Shown one piece after another: positions 17,333 through 25,920 of a stretch of 64,000 bases of DNA. The stretch covers positions 229,977 through 293,976 of the forward strand of contig NZ_OLMK01000034.1 of the NCBI RefSeq assembly GCF_900290235.1, read 5' to 3'. A program made the position numbers and the translations under genes. A model generated the notes under the pieces. The model was not told the DNA's origin, searched no databases, and was given only the letters and a program-made list of their open reading frames with translations. This DNA comes from Streptomyces sp. MA5143a. Its GTDB lineage: Bacteria; Actinomycetota; Actinomycetes; Streptomycetales; Streptomycetaceae. The first letter of the stretch is position 1. Each line of letters starts with the position of its first letter.

Positions 17333-17907
17333 CCCGGATCGGCATCATCCTGGGCACCACCCGCCCCAACCGAAGGGGCGAAGAGGTCGCCCTGTGGGTA
17401 CACGGCATCGCCGGCCGGCGCGGCGACGCCGACTACGAACTCGTCGATCTGCGCGACCACCCGCTGCCCCACCTCGACGAACCGCTGCCCGCTTCGTCGG
17501 GTCAGTACCAGAACGAGCACACCCGTCGGTGGGCGGCAGAGGTCGCGTCTTTCGACGGGTACGTCATCGTCACGCCCGAGTACAACCACAGCATCCCGGG
17601 GGTGCTCAAGAACGCCCTCGACTACGTGTACGCCGAGTGGCAGGACAAGGCTGTCGGGTTCGTCTCCTACGGCGCGGCCGGCGGTGTCCGGGCCGTGGAA
17701 CACCTGCGCCAGATCGCCGGTCAGTTGAAGCTGGCCGACGTCCGCCGGCAGGTCTCACTCACTCTCGCCGCCGACTTCGAGAACTACTCCCTCTTCAGGC
17801 CCGGCAGCCACCAGGAATCCCACCTGAACGCGCTGTTCGACGAGGTCGTCGCCTGGAGCACCGCCCTGGCGGGCCTCCGCGACCCGGCCGTCACGACGGC
17901 CGCCTGA
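17329..17907 (+). CDS. NADPH-dependent FMN reductase (flavodoxin-like)
   Basis: 192 residues in the NAD(P)H:FMN/quinone reductase fold. The FMN phosphate loop is GTTRPNRRGE (residues 9-18), and the TPEYNHSIPGVLKNALDY segment is the family signature. Such enzymes reduce quinones, azo compounds or chromate using flavin. A GAAGGAG ribosome site lies inside the preceding small ORF, whose stop it overlaps. Divergence from a MarR regulator with a strong operator suggests induction by a quinone or similar electrophile. The physiological substrate is not known. Confidence 0.92.
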   Translation: MTRIGIILGTTRPNRRGEEVALWVHGIAGRRGDADYELVDLRDHPLPHLDEPLPASSGQYQNEHTRRWAAEVASFDGYVIVTPEYNHSIPGVLKNALDYVYAEWQDKAVGFVSYGAAGGVRAVEHLRQIAGQLKLADVRRQVSLTLAADFENYSLFRPGSHQESHLNALFDEVVAWSTALAGLRDPAVTTAA

Positions 17908-17988
17908 CCTCCGCTTCCGCACACGGTTCAAGCATCAGAACCAACCCTGACCTCAAGAGCCAGACCACCGCACAGCGAGGAGTGTCCG

Positions 17989-19593
17989 ATGGACAACACA
18001 GCGGATGTGACCGACCCAGCGCCGACCGCCGGAGCGCCGGACACCGCACCGGCCGCGTCTACAGTCGCCGGGCCCGCCGACCGCGAGGCGAGGGCCGCCA
18101 GCCGTCGGCACGTCCTCGCGGGAGCCCTCGCCGTCGGGGCCGCGACAGGGACCGGCGCCTTCACGGCATCCCCCGCGGCCGCGGCATCCAGGCCCCCAGA
18201 GGCCGGGGCGCTCGCCTTCGAGTCCGGCCGGCCCGTCCTCTTCCGCCGGGCGACCGTGGTCACCATGGATCCCCGCCGCGGCGTGCTGCCCGACACCGAT
18301 GTCCTGGTCCGCGGCACCGACATCGAGGCGGTGGGCAAGAGGCTGCCGGCGCCCCCGCACGCCACCGTCATCGACGCCGCCGGAGCCCTGCTGCTGCCCG
18401 GCTTCGTCGACACCCACCGGCACATGTGGCAGTCCGCGCTGCGCGGGGTGGGAGCGGACTGGACCCTGGGCAACTACTTCGCATGGATCATCCAGAAGTG
18501 GGGGTACCTCTTCCGGCCGGAGGACATCTACGCGGCCAACTACCTCGGCATGGTCGAGGCCGTCGACGACGGGGTCACCACCGTCACCGACTGGTCCCAC
18601 GGACTGCGCACCCCCGACCACGCCGACGCCGCCGTGGACGCCCTGTCCGCCGTGCCCGGACGCGCCCGGTTCGCCTACGGCAACGCCTTCGCCCCGAACC
18701 TCGGCTGGGTGGTCGACGGGCGCGTCGACCGGATGCTCAAGACACGGTTCAGCGGCCGGCCGGACCAACTCGTCACCATGCAGATGGCGCTCGACATCGG
18801 CGGCGACACCGACGACGCCCGCCAGGCCCTGAAGTTCGCCCGTGACCGCGATCTGCCGGTCACCACCCACGCCGGCCTCTTCGGGATCGTCGGCGACGAA
18901 CAGATCAAGTTCATCGACGAGACCGGCTCGCTGTCACCGTCGTACACCCTCGTCCACGCGTCCTCGTTGAGCGACGACGCCTACCGGATCATCGCCGACA
19001 GCGGCGCCCAGCTGTCCGTCTCCGCGGAGAGCGAGCTGAACGCGGGGCAGGGTTACCCGTCCACCGCGAAGGCACGGCAGTACGGCATCCCCGTCTCACT
19101 GTCGATGGACACCGTGGTCTGGTGGAGCGGCGACATGTTCTCCGCCATGCGCGCCACCCTGAACGCCGACCGAGGACTGGCCCACCTGCGCGCGCACGAA
19201 GCCGGCAAGTCGGTGGCCTACAACGCGCTGCGCGCCCACGACGTCCTCGAGTACGCCACCCTGGGTGGCGCGCGGGTGCTCGGCCTGGACCGCCTCATCG
19301 GCTCGATCACCCCGGGCAAACGCGCGGACCTCGTGATGCTGCGCACCGACACCCCGGCGATGACCCTCATGAGCAACCCGATCGGGCACATCGTCTTCCA
19401 GTCCGGCCGCGGCGACGTCGACACCGTGCTGGTCAACGGACGCGTCCTCAAACACCGCGGCACCCTCATCGGCGCGGACCGGGACCGCGCCCGCCGACTC
19501 GTCGACGGGTCCTTGCAATACCTGCGCTCCAAGATCCCGGACAAGGACTGGGAACAGGCAATGAATCCCCCCACGGGCACCACCACCCGTTAG
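17989..19593 (+). CDS. TAT-exported amidohydrolase
   Basis: 534 residues. A long N-terminal lead of about 38 residues precedes the twin-arginine signal ASRRHVLAGALAVGAATGTG, ending in an ASPAAAA cleavage region near 65. The body is an ATZ/TRZ-type amidohydrolase: DTHRHMW (H143, H145), then THAGLFG, LVHASSL and SMDTVVW, the expected metal-ligand and catalytic positions, and a C-terminal TPGKRADLVML. Most relatives are cytosolic deaminases or chlorohydrolases, so an exported form is unusual. It starts 81 bases after the FMN reductase and may be in its operon. The substrate is unknown. Confidence 0.88.
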   Translation: MDNTADVTDPAPTAGAPDTAPAASTVAGPADREARAASRRHVLAGALAVGAATGTGAFTASPAAAASRPPEAGALAFESGRPVLFRRATVVTMDPRRGVLPDTDVLVRGTDIEAVGKRLPAPPHATVIDAAGALLLPGFVDTHRHMWQSALRGVGADWTLGNYFAWIIQKWGYLFRPEDIYAANYLGMVEAVDDGVTTVTDWSHGLRTPDHADAAVDALSAVPGRARFAYGNAFAPNLGWVVDGRVDRMLKTRFSGRPDQLVTMQMALDIGGDTDDARQALKFARDRDLPVTTHAGLFGIVGDEQIKFIDETGSLSPSYTLVHASSLSDDAYRIIADSGAQLSVSAESELNAGQGYPSTAKARQYGIPVSLSMDTVVWWSGDMFSAMRATLNADRGLAHLRAHEAGKSVAYNALRAHDVLEYATLGGARVLGLDRLIGSITPGKRADLVMLRTDTPAMTLMSNPIGHIVFQSGRGDVDTVLVNGRVLKHRGTLIGADRDRARRLVDGSLQYLRSKIPDKDWEQAMNPPTGTTTR

Positions 19594-19853
19594 CGGCAGA
19601 CGAGTCGGGCTGTTCGACCTGAGTAGTGGGCGGCTTCGTGCTCGGCAAGGGGAACGTGGCCGAGTACGCCTTGGAGGCACACGGGGAAGGTCCGCTCGTT
19701 GGGTACGAGGTATCGGCCGGTCAGCGGGTCGTACCGGGCACCGACACGGGCCGGCTTCGTCTGCGGGGCGCGGGCCACCCGCTGCCGGGTCGTCGCGATC
19801 GAGTGGCCCCCGACCACCAGCGTCACGCACGCGGTCAGCGCCAGGTTCACCAT
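19590..19853 (-). CDS. Hypothetical 87-residue protein
   Basis: ATG 19853 overlaps the VOC gene stop (TGATG), which suggests coupling. A hydrophobic N-terminus (MVNLALTACVTLVVGG) is followed by a basic stretch and RYDPLTGRYLVPNERTF. Its end touches the amidohydrolase end, converging with a four-base overlap. No family is recognised, and the frame could be chance in this GC-rich DNA. Confidence 0.3.
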   Translation of the reverse strand: MVNLALTACVTLVVGGHSIATTRQRVARAPQTKPARVGARYDPLTGRYLVPNERTFPVCLQGVLGHVPLAEHEAAHYSGRTARLVCR

Positions 19854-20329
19854 CAGCGGGTGCCGTCGGCCTCGCTTCGCATCTGCGACAGTCGTTCAGC
19901 CATCCTGCCGGTGACCTCGAGGTAGATCTCCGCCTCCTCGGGCACGAGTACCTCAACCAGCGTCCGGTTCTCGATCCACACCTCGATGAGCGGGAACGAT
20001 TCGACGCGGTTCACCGACTGACAACGCCAGCCCTCTTTCTCTGCGATCTTGAAGACTTGCTCGCGTGTAATCGCGACGCTCAGCGCGAAATGCGTCACGG
20101 TTCGATCGGGGGGCGGCGCCTTCTCGAACGCGGTACCGTCGGCCCCAGGCACCAGCACGGTTTCGGCCGGGTAGACTTCCACCTCGGTTCCGTTGTCGTC
20201 GCAGGCGAAGGCCATGAAAGCGCCTGGGTGCGGCGGGAACGGCAGAACGGCTCCGCCCATGAGTTCGGCCAGTACCCTGGCGACCTTCTCGGGGTTCGCA
20301 GCCGAAATCGATAAGTGATGGATCATCAT
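19853..20329 (-). CDS. VOC/glyoxalase-fold protein
   Basis: 158 residues. It begins MMIHHLSISAANPEKVARVL, the usual metal-ligand-containing first strand of the vicinal-oxygen-chelate fold. VEVYPAETVLV, THFALSVAI and VEVLVPEEAEIYLEV continue the paired beta-alpha-beta-beta-beta modules. AGGAAG precedes ATG 20329; the reading frame upstream of that is filler. VOC proteins are lyases, dioxygenases or antibiotic-binding proteins; nothing here decides between these. It follows a SnoaL-like gene on the same strand. Confidence 0.85.
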   Translation of the reverse strand: MMIHHLSISAANPEKVARVLAELMGGAVLPFPPHPGAFMAFACDDNGTEVEVYPAETVLVPGADGTAFEKAPPPDRTVTHFALSVAITREQVFKIAEKEGWRCQSVNRVESFPLIEVWIENRTLVEVLVPEEAEIYLEVTGRMAERLSQMRSEADGTR

Positions 20330-20476
20330 CGCTTCCTTTTCTCCGGGTCTTCTGACTATGCGGGCAAGTCGGTGTCCGGGAAGTCCAACTCGCCAGCTGT
20401 TCAACCTTGGTTCTTCAGCGCTCGTGAGTGCGTGACCGGGCTGTCGGTTCGCCCTGCACTGACTTCCTTGGATAGA

Positions 20477-20893
20477 TCAACGGGTCACGGACTCCGGAAT
20501 GTTTCCTTTTCCGCCGAACACGCGAAGGCCCTCGCTGGTGTCCCAGTACTCGCGGAACAGGATGAGCTTGTCGTCCTTGAAGCGGTAGATGCAGATGTAC
20601 GGCAGCCGGTAGCCATCCAGTGATGGGCAAAAACCAATGTATTCCAGCAGGAAGGTATCTGCCTCCGCCAGCGGCGTCACGCGAAGGTCGAGGAAACGGA
20701 GGCCCGGAAGGCTGCGCCCGACTTCCTCCATGTGCGCCTTGCACATCTCGCGTCCGACCACCCGCTCGCCGCGGCCGACCCACGGCGCGTACGGCAGCTC
20801 CACCACCAGGTCCGGGTGGGAGTTGGCATAGAAGAAATCCGAATCCACGCCGATCGAGTGCTGCATTTCCGCGGCCAGTTGCGCCAGGTCCAT
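20477..20893 (-). CDS. NTF2-like (SnoaL-type) protein
   Basis: 138 residues of the SnoaL/PhzA-like cone fold. The pattern runs FFYANSHPDLVVELPYAPWV, EMCKAHMEEVGRSLPGLRF, LLEYIGFCPS and ICIYRFKDDKLILFREYWD. AAAGGGAGCGACG gives a good ribosome site for ATG 20893. Members include polyketide cyclases, isomerases and hydrolases. The VOC gene lies 147 bases downstream in the same direction, so the two may form a small detoxification or biosynthetic unit. The function is not known. Confidence 0.82.
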   Translation of the reverse strand: MDLAQLAAEMQHSIGVDSDFFYANSHPDLVVELPYAPWVGRGERVVGREMCKAHMEEVGRSLPGLRFLDLRVTPLAEADTFLLEYIGFCPSLDGYRLPYICIYRFKDDKLILFREYWDTSEGLRVFGGKGNIPESVTR

Positions 20894-20974
20894 CTCGTCG
20901 CTCCCTTTACTCGCCTTTTGCCGCCGAGTTTCGGTAGTTCTTGATGAACGCTAACAGGGGACATCCTGGGCTCA

Positions 20975-21008
20975 CATCAGCAAATGGAACTACGACCATA
21001 TGCTGATG
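20975..21008. promoter_or_regulatory. 13-bp inverted repeat upstream of the SnoaL/VOC unit
   Basis: CATCAGCAAATGG (20975-20987) and CCATATGCTGATG (20996-21008) match as inverted repeats with one mismatch and an 8-base spacer. It lies about 80-115 bases before the SnoaL start in a locally AT-richer stretch. It looks like a dimeric-repressor operator; no regulator gene adjoins it. Confidence 0.55.
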
Positions 21009-21060
21009 CCATATCGGGCTGCGGACCGGTTTCCGTGCCCGGCCACCTCGCAGGGCCACG

Positions 21061-21565
21061 TCACAGGGCCGGCAGACCGCCTTCGGGCAGGTCGGCCTCC
21101 GCCGCCTCGAACGGCAGACCGCCCAGGCCCAGCGGCGGGTCGAAACGATCAACGGTTCCGTCGCCGCTCACTCTCGGCGAGGGTGCGGACCGCGGTCCGC
21201 AGGCGCCCCGTCGTGGCGGCGGCGTGGATGCCGTGGTCGACCACGTCGCCCACGGCCAGGGCGACCCGGCCCCGGACAGCGGGATCACGTCGTACCAGTC
21301 GCCGCCGACACCAGCCTGGGCACCGGCGGGCAGGTAGCGGCACGAGACGGCGTACGGCGGACCGTTCCGCCGTACGCCGTGGCTCCGGCGTGCGTAGCGG
21401 CGGGCACGGTCGATGGCCACGGCCGCCCTGGCCGCGATCTCCTGGGCGAGGATCAGGTCCTCGTCGTCGAAGGCAACCGGGTCGCTGTGACGGCAGAACC
21501 GCGCGACGCCGACAGTGGCGCCGCGGGCGCTCAGCTGCACCACCGGCGTCGAGCGGGCAGGGAGC
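21061..21565 (-). pseudogene. SpoIIE-type phosphatase relic
   Basis: Fragments in different frames resemble the intact neighbour at 21703: the end of a GAF domain (VAFDDEDLILAQEIAARAAV), then CRYLPAGAQAGVGGDWYDVI. After a frameshift comes VALAVGDVVDHGIHAAATTG, then RLRTAVRTLAE. A further shift and an internal deletion lead to DPPLGLGGLPFEAAEADLPE and a stop. About a hundred residues of the phosphatase core are missing. It is a decayed paralogue. Confidence 0.85.
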
Positions 21566-21702
21566 CGCCTCGCCCACCGGCGCGGCGACGTCGCTGGGTG
21601 ATCCCAGGGACCCGCGTGAGCACGAGTGACGGCAGTCAGTCGACCCACGGCCGTGTTTCTGTCTGAGTTGAACTGGCCGGACAGAGGAACAATGCTGAAC
21701 TC

Positions 21703-24039
21703 ATGGGACAGGGCTATACCGCGGCGATCGTCGATATGCAGGGTGTGGTCACAGCCTGGAGTGACGGTGCACGCGACCTGGTGGGATACGCAGCCGACGA
21801 GGTGGTGAACCGTCCGGCCCACGAACTGCTGGCTGAGGAGATCAGGACCGACACCGTCGCGAACCTGTCGGGCATCGTCGTGCTGCGCCATCGGGACGGC
21901 TCGTCCGTTCCCCTCGTACTCACCGCTCACGCCGTGCTCGGTGAGAAAGGAGAGCGGTGCGGGTACGTGATCAACGTCGATCCCCCCGGCGGGCCGGAGC
22001 CGACCGCGGCGGGCCAAGCCTTCCAGCAGGCATCGTTGCCCATGTCCGTGTTCGACACCACACAGCGCTACATGCGACTGAACGAGGTGGCCTGCCGGAT
22101 CATGGGCGTGCCCGAGGAGGCGCTGGTGGGACAGCACTTTCCGGAAAGCGTCGAGGATCGTTCAGCGCACCGCGGCTGGCTTGATCATCTGCGTCAAGTC
22201 GTCGCCACAGGCCGTCCGGTCCGCTACGAGAGCTTCACCGGGGCCCCCGCACTGAACCGGGAGCACTCCTGGACCACCGACATGTGGCCGCTGCGGAACG
22301 CTGACGGTGAGCTCCAGGCTGTGGGCATCGCGTCATTCGACAGTACCGAGCAGTACTGGGCCCGGCAACGCCTTGCCCTGCTCAACGAGGCCGCGGCCTC
22401 GATCGGCACGACCCTGGACGTGGTGCGCACTGCCGAGGAACTGATCGAGTTGCTGGTGCCCCGATACGCCGACTTCGCCAGCGTCGACCTGCTGGACTGG
22501 GTTTTCGAAGCCAAGGGGCTGCCCGACATCCCGTTGCGGGACATCGTCCTGCGCAGGGTCGCACACGGGTCAGGCATGAAGGGAACACCAGAGGCCGAGG
22601 TACCCGTGGGTGACACCAACACCTATCCACCGTCTTCTCCGCCGGCGAAAGCCCTGAGGGCCGGGCGGGCCGTGCTCAGTCAGGCCGGCGAGCCGGACTT
22701 CGTGCGCTGGGTCGCCGAGCGCAACGCGCGTGGCCCTGCGGGCAGGGCGTACCGCAAGGGCGCACACTCGATGCTCGCTGCACCGCTGCGGGCCCGCGGT
22801 ACCACCCTGGGCGTGGTGGTAGGGATGCGGATCGCCAACCCGGACGACTTCGGTGAGGACGACATCGTCCTCGCCGAAGAGGTCGCCAGCCGGGCTGCCG
22901 TGTGCATCGACAACGCCAGGCGGTTCGCCCGGGAGCGCGCCACGGCCCTGGCCCTCCAGCACAGTCTCCTGCCACGGGGGCTGCCCGGACAGGCCGCCGT
23001 CGAGGTGGCCCACCGCTATCTGCCATCGGATTCACTCGCGGGCATCGGCGGCGACTGGTTCGACGTCATCCCGCTCTCCGGCAGCCGCGTCGCCCTCGTC
23101 GTCGGCGACGTCGTCGGCCACGGCATCCCCTCGACGGCGACGATGGGCCGCCTGTGCACGGCAGTGCGCACCCTGGCCGACGTCGACCTGCCGCCCGACG
23201 AGCTCCTCACCCACCTCGACGACCTGGTCACCCACCTCGCCTCCGACGAGAACGGCGAGGTCGCGGAGCTCGGCTCGACCTGCCTGTACGCCGTCTACGA
23301 CCCGGTCTCGCGGCGGCTGAACCTCGCGGCGGCCGGCCATCCGCCGCCCGCGGTGCTACAGACCGACGGCAGCGCGGCCCTGGTGGAGATGACTGCCGGC
23401 CCGCCGCTCGGCGTCGGCGGCCTGCCCTTCGAGGCGACCGAGCTGGAGCTGCCCGAGGGCTCGGTGCTCGCCCTCTACACCGACGGCCTGATCGAGGACC
23501 GCGACCGCGACGTCGATCACGCCACCGCCGAGCTGTGCCGGGCGCTGTCCGCGCCGGCGGGCACGCTCGACATGCTCTGCGATACGGTGCTCAAGGCGGT
23601 CCTGCCGGAGGAGCCGAGCGACGACGTCGCACTGCTGCTGGCCCGCACCCGGGCGCTGGGCACAGACCAGGTCGCAACGTGGGACATCGCACCGGACCCC
23701 GAACGCGTGGCCGCGGCCCGCCAGGCCGCCACCGAGCAGCTGACCGCCTGGGGTCTGGAGGAGGCGGCATTCGTCACCGAACTGGTCGTCAGTGAACTGG
23801 TCACCAACGCCATCCGGTACGGCGAACCGCCCATCCAACTGCGGCTGATCAGGGACCGCACCCTCATCTGCGAGGTCTCCGACGGCAGTTCCACCTCCCC
23901 GCATCTGCGCCGGGCCCACGCCTTCGACGAGGGTGGCCGCGGACTGCTGCTGGTCGCCCAGCTCACCCATCGCTGGGGGAGCCGGCAGACGGGGCGAGGC
24001 AAGACGATCTGGGCCGAGCAGCCGCTGCCGCAGGACTGA
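21703..24039 (+). CDS. PAS-PAS-GAF-SpoIIE phosphatase-ATPase regulator
   Basis: 778 residues, soluble. There are two PAS domains (about 8-95 and 110-225), a GAF domain (about 230-405), and a PP2C/SpoIIE phosphatase (about 425-640) with GGDWFDVIPLSG, VVGDVVGHG and LYTDGLIEDRD acid-metal motifs. A HATPase_c_2 anti-sigma kinase domain (about 655-775) carries ELVVSELVTNAIRYG and EGGRGLLLVAQL. Such fused proteins control anti-anti-sigma partner switching. An AGAGGAAC site lies rather far upstream of ATG 21703. No anti-anti-sigma gene is adjacent, so the partner must be elsewhere. Confidence 0.93.
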   Translation: MGQGYTAAIVDMQGVVTAWSDGARDLVGYAADEVVNRPAHELLAEEIRTDTVANLSGIVVLRHRDGSSVPLVLTAHAVLGEKGERCGYVINVDPPGGPEPTAAGQAFQQASLPMSVFDTTQRYMRLNEVACRIMGVPEEALVGQHFPESVEDRSAHRGWLDHLRQVVATGRPVRYESFTGAPALNREHSWTTDMWPLRNADGELQAVGIASFDSTEQYWARQRLALLNEAAASIGTTLDVVRTAEELIELLVPRYADFASVDLLDWVFEAKGLPDIPLRDIVLRRVAHGSGMKGTPEAEVPVGDTNTYPPSSPPAKALRAGRAVLSQAGEPDFVRWVAERNARGPAGRAYRKGAHSMLAAPLRARGTTLGVVVGMRIANPDDFGEDDIVLAEEVASRAAVCIDNARRFARERATALALQHSLLPRGLPGQAAVEVAHRYLPSDSLAGIGGDWFDVIPLSGSRVALVVGDVVGHGIPSTATMGRLCTAVRTLADVDLPPDELLTHLDDLVTHLASDENGEVAELGSTCLYAVYDPVSRRLNLAAAGHPPPAVLQTDGSAALVEMTAGPPLGVGGLPFEATELELPEGSVLALYTDGLIEDRDRDVDHATAELCRALSAPAGTLDMLCDTVLKAVLPEEPSDDVALLLARTRALGTDQVATWDIAPDPERVAAARQAATEQLTAWGLEEAAFVTELVVSELVTNAIRYGEPPIQLRLIRDRTLICEVSDGSSTSPHLRRAHAFDEGGRGLLLVAQLTHRWGSRQTGRGKTIWAEQPLPQD

Positions 24040-24065
24040 CCTCTCACCGATTCCCACTGGAACCC

Positions 24066-25694
24066 CTAGCGCAGCATGGACAGATCGATGGCATTCGCCA
24101 TGGCCGCCATTCCGGCGTCGTTGGGGTGCAGATGGTCGCCGCTGTCGTAAGCGGGCAACATCCGGGCATGGTTGTTCGGGTCCCGGATGACGGCGTCGAA
24201 GTCGACGACGGCGTCGAACGCGCCACTGGTGCGGATCCAGTTGTTCACTGTTGTCCGGATGCCGGCCTGTGCACTGTTCTGCGAGGAGTGGGGCAGCATG
24301 GTGCCGCCGATGATCCTCACGCCGGCGGCGTGTGCCTGCGCGATGATGTCCTGGTAACCGGCGATCAGCTGGTCGGCGGTAAGGGAGGGGTTGTTGTTGA
24401 TGTCGTTGATGCCCTCCATGAAGATCACGTTTCGTACGCCCGGCTGGCCGAGGGCGTCGTGTGCGAAACGGACCCTGGCGGCCAGGCCTTGGGGAGCCCA
24501 ACCGGCATCGGCGCGCACCATGTTGCCGCCGATGCCCGCGTTGGCGACTGCGAACCGCTGGCCGCCGCTCTCCGCCCGCAGCCGGTCGGCCAGGCGGTCC
24601 GGCCAGCGCCGGTTGGCGTCGAAGGTGGTGTCGTATCCGTCGGTGATGGAGTCGCCGAAGGCCACCACGGTTCCGGTGGTCACTGCGGCCGGAACAACGT
24701 CCACGCCCGACAGGTAGTGCCAGCTCCACATGGAGGTCGTGAAGTTGGTGGCGGTGTCCTCGTCGGCGTGGTTGCCGGAACCGGCCACCGACCGGTAGGA
24801 GGTCTGGTAGGCGTCACGGTGGAAGGTGGAGGCGCCGGTGTTGCCCCGCAGGTACACGCTCACCAGGAGGTCCTGCCCCGCGGTGACCGTCATCGGGATG
24901 ACGTCGCTGGTGAGTTCCGCCCCGGCGGGGACGGTCGGGTTGCCTGATCTACCGAAGGTCACGGTGTGGTGGGTGCCGGGTACCGCGGCCGCGCCGCTGG
25001 AGCGCACGGCCACATCGACGGCGCCGACGGACAGCGGCGTGGTGCTGCGCAGGTTGGACAGACGGATCCGCACCCCGGAACCGGCGACACCGGTGTGGAC
25101 GACCATCCGCAGCGTCTGCTCGGAGAAGGTCTCACCGCCGGCGGTCATGCTGGGGCCGAAGGCCACGACCCGGGGGCGTTCGGTGAGGTTCCACTGCTGG
25201 TTGGGGTTTCCTGAGCACGGCCACTGGATGAGCGCCGTGCCGTCGGCCGTGGAGTTGCCGGGAACGTCGAGGCACATTCCGCTGTTGACGGAAACGATCG
25301 CGGAGCCGCTGAAGGTCCAGCGCTGGTTGCTGTTGCCGGTGCACGACCACTGGATGACTCGCGCTTCCGCCGCGGTGGACGCTCCGCTCACGTCCATGCA
25401 CTTACCACTGTTGATGTTCACCAGCGAGAACGACCCGTCTCCGCCGTGGGCAACCGCCTGCCACAGCTGGCTCGGGCCGCCGGAGGGGGTGTTCTGCACC
25501 ACGGCAGCCTGGTCGGACGTCGAAGCCGACTGGACCTGTGCGCTCTTGCCGCTGTGTGCTGCGGTCAGCGCGTACACATGGCCGTCCTGCGGTCCGGTGG
25601 CGGCGGTGGCCGCGTCGGCCGGGACGAGCACCAGCCCTACGACGCCGAGAGCCGCGGCTCCCATGGAGGCCGTCCTGTTCCGAAACGTTCTCAT
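24066..25694 (-). CDS. Secreted SGNH/GDSL hydrolase with N-terminal CBM13
   Basis: 542 residues. A signal peptide ends near ADAATAATG. A ricin-type CBM13 trefoil (about 38-185) shows repeated QxW motifs (NQRWTF, NQQWNL). A beta-rich linker follows, then an SGNH esterase with GDSITDG (Ser), AGIGGNMV (Gly), GINDIN (Asn) and the DHLHPND Asp-His pair. Such enzymes remove acetyl or other acyl groups from polysaccharides. The lectin module precedes the catalytic one, unlike its neighbours. The gene converges with the phosphatase gene, 26 bases apart. A 12-bp hairpin lies upstream. Confidence 0.92.
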   Translation of the reverse strand: MRTFRNRTASMGAAALGVVGLVLVPADAATAATGPQDGHVYALTAAHSGKSAQVQSASTSDQAAVVQNTPSGGPSQLWQAVAHGGDGSFSLVNINSGKCMDVSGASTAAEARVIQWSCTGNSNQRWTFSGSAIVSVNSGMCLDVPGNSTADGTALIQWPCSGNPNQQWNLTERPRVVAFGPSMTAGGETFSEQTLRMVVHTGVAGSGVRIRLSNLRSTTPLSVGAVDVAVRSSGAAAVPGTHHTVTFGRSGNPTVPAGAELTSDVIPMTVTAGQDLLVSVYLRGNTGASTFHRDAYQTSYRSVAGSGNHADEDTATNFTTSMWSWHYLSGVDVVPAAVTTGTVVAFGDSITDGYDTTFDANRRWPDRLADRLRAESGGQRFAVANAGIGGNMVRADAGWAPQGLAARVRFAHDALGQPGVRNVIFMEGINDINNNPSLTADQLIAGYQDIIAQAHAAGVRIIGGTMLPHSSQNSAQAGIRTTVNNWIRTSGAFDAVVDFDAVIRDPNNHARMLPAYDSGDHLHPNDAGMAAMANAIDLSMLR

Positions 25695-25737
25695 AGTCCT
25701 GCTTCCCTGTTGTGTGGAGGGGGCGCGCCAGGGGAAC

Positions 25738-25771
25738 CCGCCCGAGCCGCCGGAAAGGCCGGCTCGGGCGG
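25738..25771 (-). terminator. 12-bp stem hairpin between GH59 and SGNH genes
   Basis: CCGCCCGAGCCG (25738-25749) and CGGCTCGGGCGG (25760-25771) pair perfectly around a 10-base loop. It lies about 150 bases beyond the GH59 stop and ahead of the SGNH start on the same strand. It probably terminates the GH59 transcript, or attenuates read-through. Confidence 0.55.
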
Positions 25772-25920
25772 AACCTCGGTCTTGCCGGATGGGGCAACTG
25801 CCGCGTCGCCGGGGTGGACATCGGGGTGGACTTCGGGCCTCGGGGCCCGACCGAAGGCGACCTTCCCCGCAAGGCGCTAAGGCCGCGGTCGCGCCGGCGG
25901 CAGCCGGTGTGTGGCTCGGA

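Noticed and set aside
21061..22137. A 358-residue minus-strand gene
   Set aside because: It runs through the start of the intact PAS-SpoIIE gene, and its recognisable part is interrupted by frame changes; it is treated as a relic only to about 21565.
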